Source of the DNA: DATLED01 sp963750255
GTDB taxonomy: Bacteria; Actinomycetota; Acidimicrobiia; Acidimicrobiales; CADCTF01
Reading direction: 5' to 3'
NCBI GenBank assembly: GCA_963750255.1
Contig: CAVVPZ010000008.1
Coordinates: 372,001 to 436,000, forward strand
DNA: 64,000 nt
The notes beneath the pieces are model-generated. The model was not told where the DNA came from. It did no database searches and saw only the letters and a list, made by a program, of their open reading frames with translations. Position 1 is the first letter of the stretch. The number at the start of each line of letters is the position of its first letter. The position numbers were made by a program, and so were the translations under genes. This document shows positions 63,433-64,000 of this stretch, piece after piece.

Positions 63433-64000
63433 ATGAACGGGACGGCGCGCGGGCGCGGGGTCGATGTTTTGGTGGCCACCGCCGGCGTGGCCTTGCTGGT
63501 GCTGGCCGCCGAATTTCGGCCCGACGCCGCCGAACAAGCGCGCGGGCTACTGCTGCCGGCGCTGGCGCTGGCCGCGGCGTTGACGGCATTGAACGTCGCC
63601 CTCCGCCCCGGCAACGTCGACCGGACGGCGTGGCTACTCGTCACGGCGGGTTGTTCGTGGTGGACGGTGGGCGAGGTCGTCGTCAGTGCGTATCGACTGG
63701 CCGGGATCGGACCTCCGGCGGGGGGCGTGCGAGAGGTGGCCGAGTTGGCCGCCCTCGTGCCCTTCACGGTGGCCTTTCTGGCGTTGGCGCCTGGCGTGCG
63801 TATCGCATCGCGCATCGCTGATCTCCTCGACGGACTGCTCATCGCCGCCGCCCTGCTCTTCCTCAGCTGGAGCTTCGTGCTCGCCCCCCTGCAGGCGGCC
63901 GCCCATGCAACGGGAGTCATCGACGTCGCCCAACCGCTGGGCCACTTCTTGTTGGTGTCGATGGCGTTGTTCGTCACCACCCGCAGTCGGCCGGCCGAGC
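63433..64000 (+). CDS. Polytopic membrane protein, 3' end outside window
   Basis: 189 codons from ATG 63433 to the window edge without a stop. At least five hydrophobic helices are seen (LVATAGVALLVLAAEF; LLLPALALAAALTALNV; WLLVTAGCSWWTVGEVVVSA; ALVPFTVAFLALAPG; LLIAAALLFLSWSFVLAPL). Such multi-helix N-terminal sensory regions often precede GGDEF/EAL or kinase domains in actinomycetes, but the rest is not in view. The GAAGGGGG before the ATG may be a closely spaced ribosome-binding site. Confidence 0.6.
   Translation, partial: MNGTARGRGVDVLVATAGVALLVLAAEFRPDAAEQARGLLLPALALAAALTALNVALRPGNVDRTAWLLVTAGCSWWTVGEVVVSAYRLAGIGPPAGGVREVAELAALVPFTVAFLALAPGVRIASRIADLLDGLLIAAALLFLSWSFVLAPLQAAAHATGVIDVAQPLGHFLLVSMALFVTTRSRPAE

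Noticed and set aside
1..64000. CRISPR arrays, tRNA or rRNA genes, insertion sequences, prophage or origin
   Set aside because: No regularly spaced repeats, no cloverleaf-like gene, no transposase or integrase motif, and no dnaA-box cluster was noticed on reading both strands; short tRNAs could be missed without a covariance search.

Overview
The window is 64 kb of very GC-rich DNA with dense coding on both strands, many GTG starts and 4-base ATGA/GTGA gene junctions. Gene content points to a high-GC Gram-positive actinomycete: an AftD-type arabinofuranosyltransferase, a perfect CRP/GlxR-type operator, a PduO-type cobalamin adenosyltransferase, a cobalamin-dependent MetH and a fused LipB-LipA. 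The class Acidimicrobiia is my best guess, but that is an inference and not a measured placement. I see no rRNA, tRNA, CRISPR array, insertion sequence or prophage.

Layout. 1-4.7 kb: a histidine-kinase-like fragment, an RNase HI-SLOG fusion and a hydantoinase A/B pair. 4.7-8.4 kb: a lone PIN-domain toxin-like gene, a Baeyer-Villiger-type monooxygenase, a MaoC hydratase and a CDF metal exporter. 8.4-10.1 kb: the first of three paralogous membrane proteins of an unrecognised family. 10.2-15.8 kb: a complete dipeptide/oligopeptide ABC importer operon. 15.9-19.3 kb: an SDR, a secreted trypsin-like protease, a DUF2231-Rieske membrane protein and an aldo/keto reductase. 19.4-21.4 kb: thiG-thiH under a TPP riboswitch. 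21.4-38.0 kb: a cell-envelope polysaccharide locus with several GT-C-like membrane proteins, a UDP-galactopyranose-mutase-like flavoprotein, a GT2-methyltransferase fusion, a GT4 and AftD. 38.1-43.9 kb: a second complete peptide ABC importer operon with a CRP-type site upstream. 44-48.6 kb: E3 (lpd), E2 and the lipoylation enzymes, so carrier protein and cofactor machinery lie together. 48.6-51.5 kb: an M24 peptidase, an SDR and a membrane protein. 51.5-58.7 kb: metH, ABC-F, cobalamin adenosyltransferase and leucyl aminopeptidase. 58.7-64 kb: an anchored low-complexity protein, pyrophosphatase, an unknown gene, a sirtuin, a nitroreductase, a rhodanese-ThiF protein and the start of a membrane protein.

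Sequence quality affects the annotation. At least nine otherwise well-conserved genes, metH, lipA and pepA among them, are broken by one or two single-base indels, nearly all of them extra bases. Between about 32.46 and 35.15 kb the reading frame changes every 50-150 bases across a GT4 gene and the 5' part of aftD. Removing the inferred extra bases, or restoring the one missing base, gives intact proteins of the usual family length. I therefore read these as consensus errors of a draft assembly rather than real pseudogenes, although raw reads would be needed to settle it.
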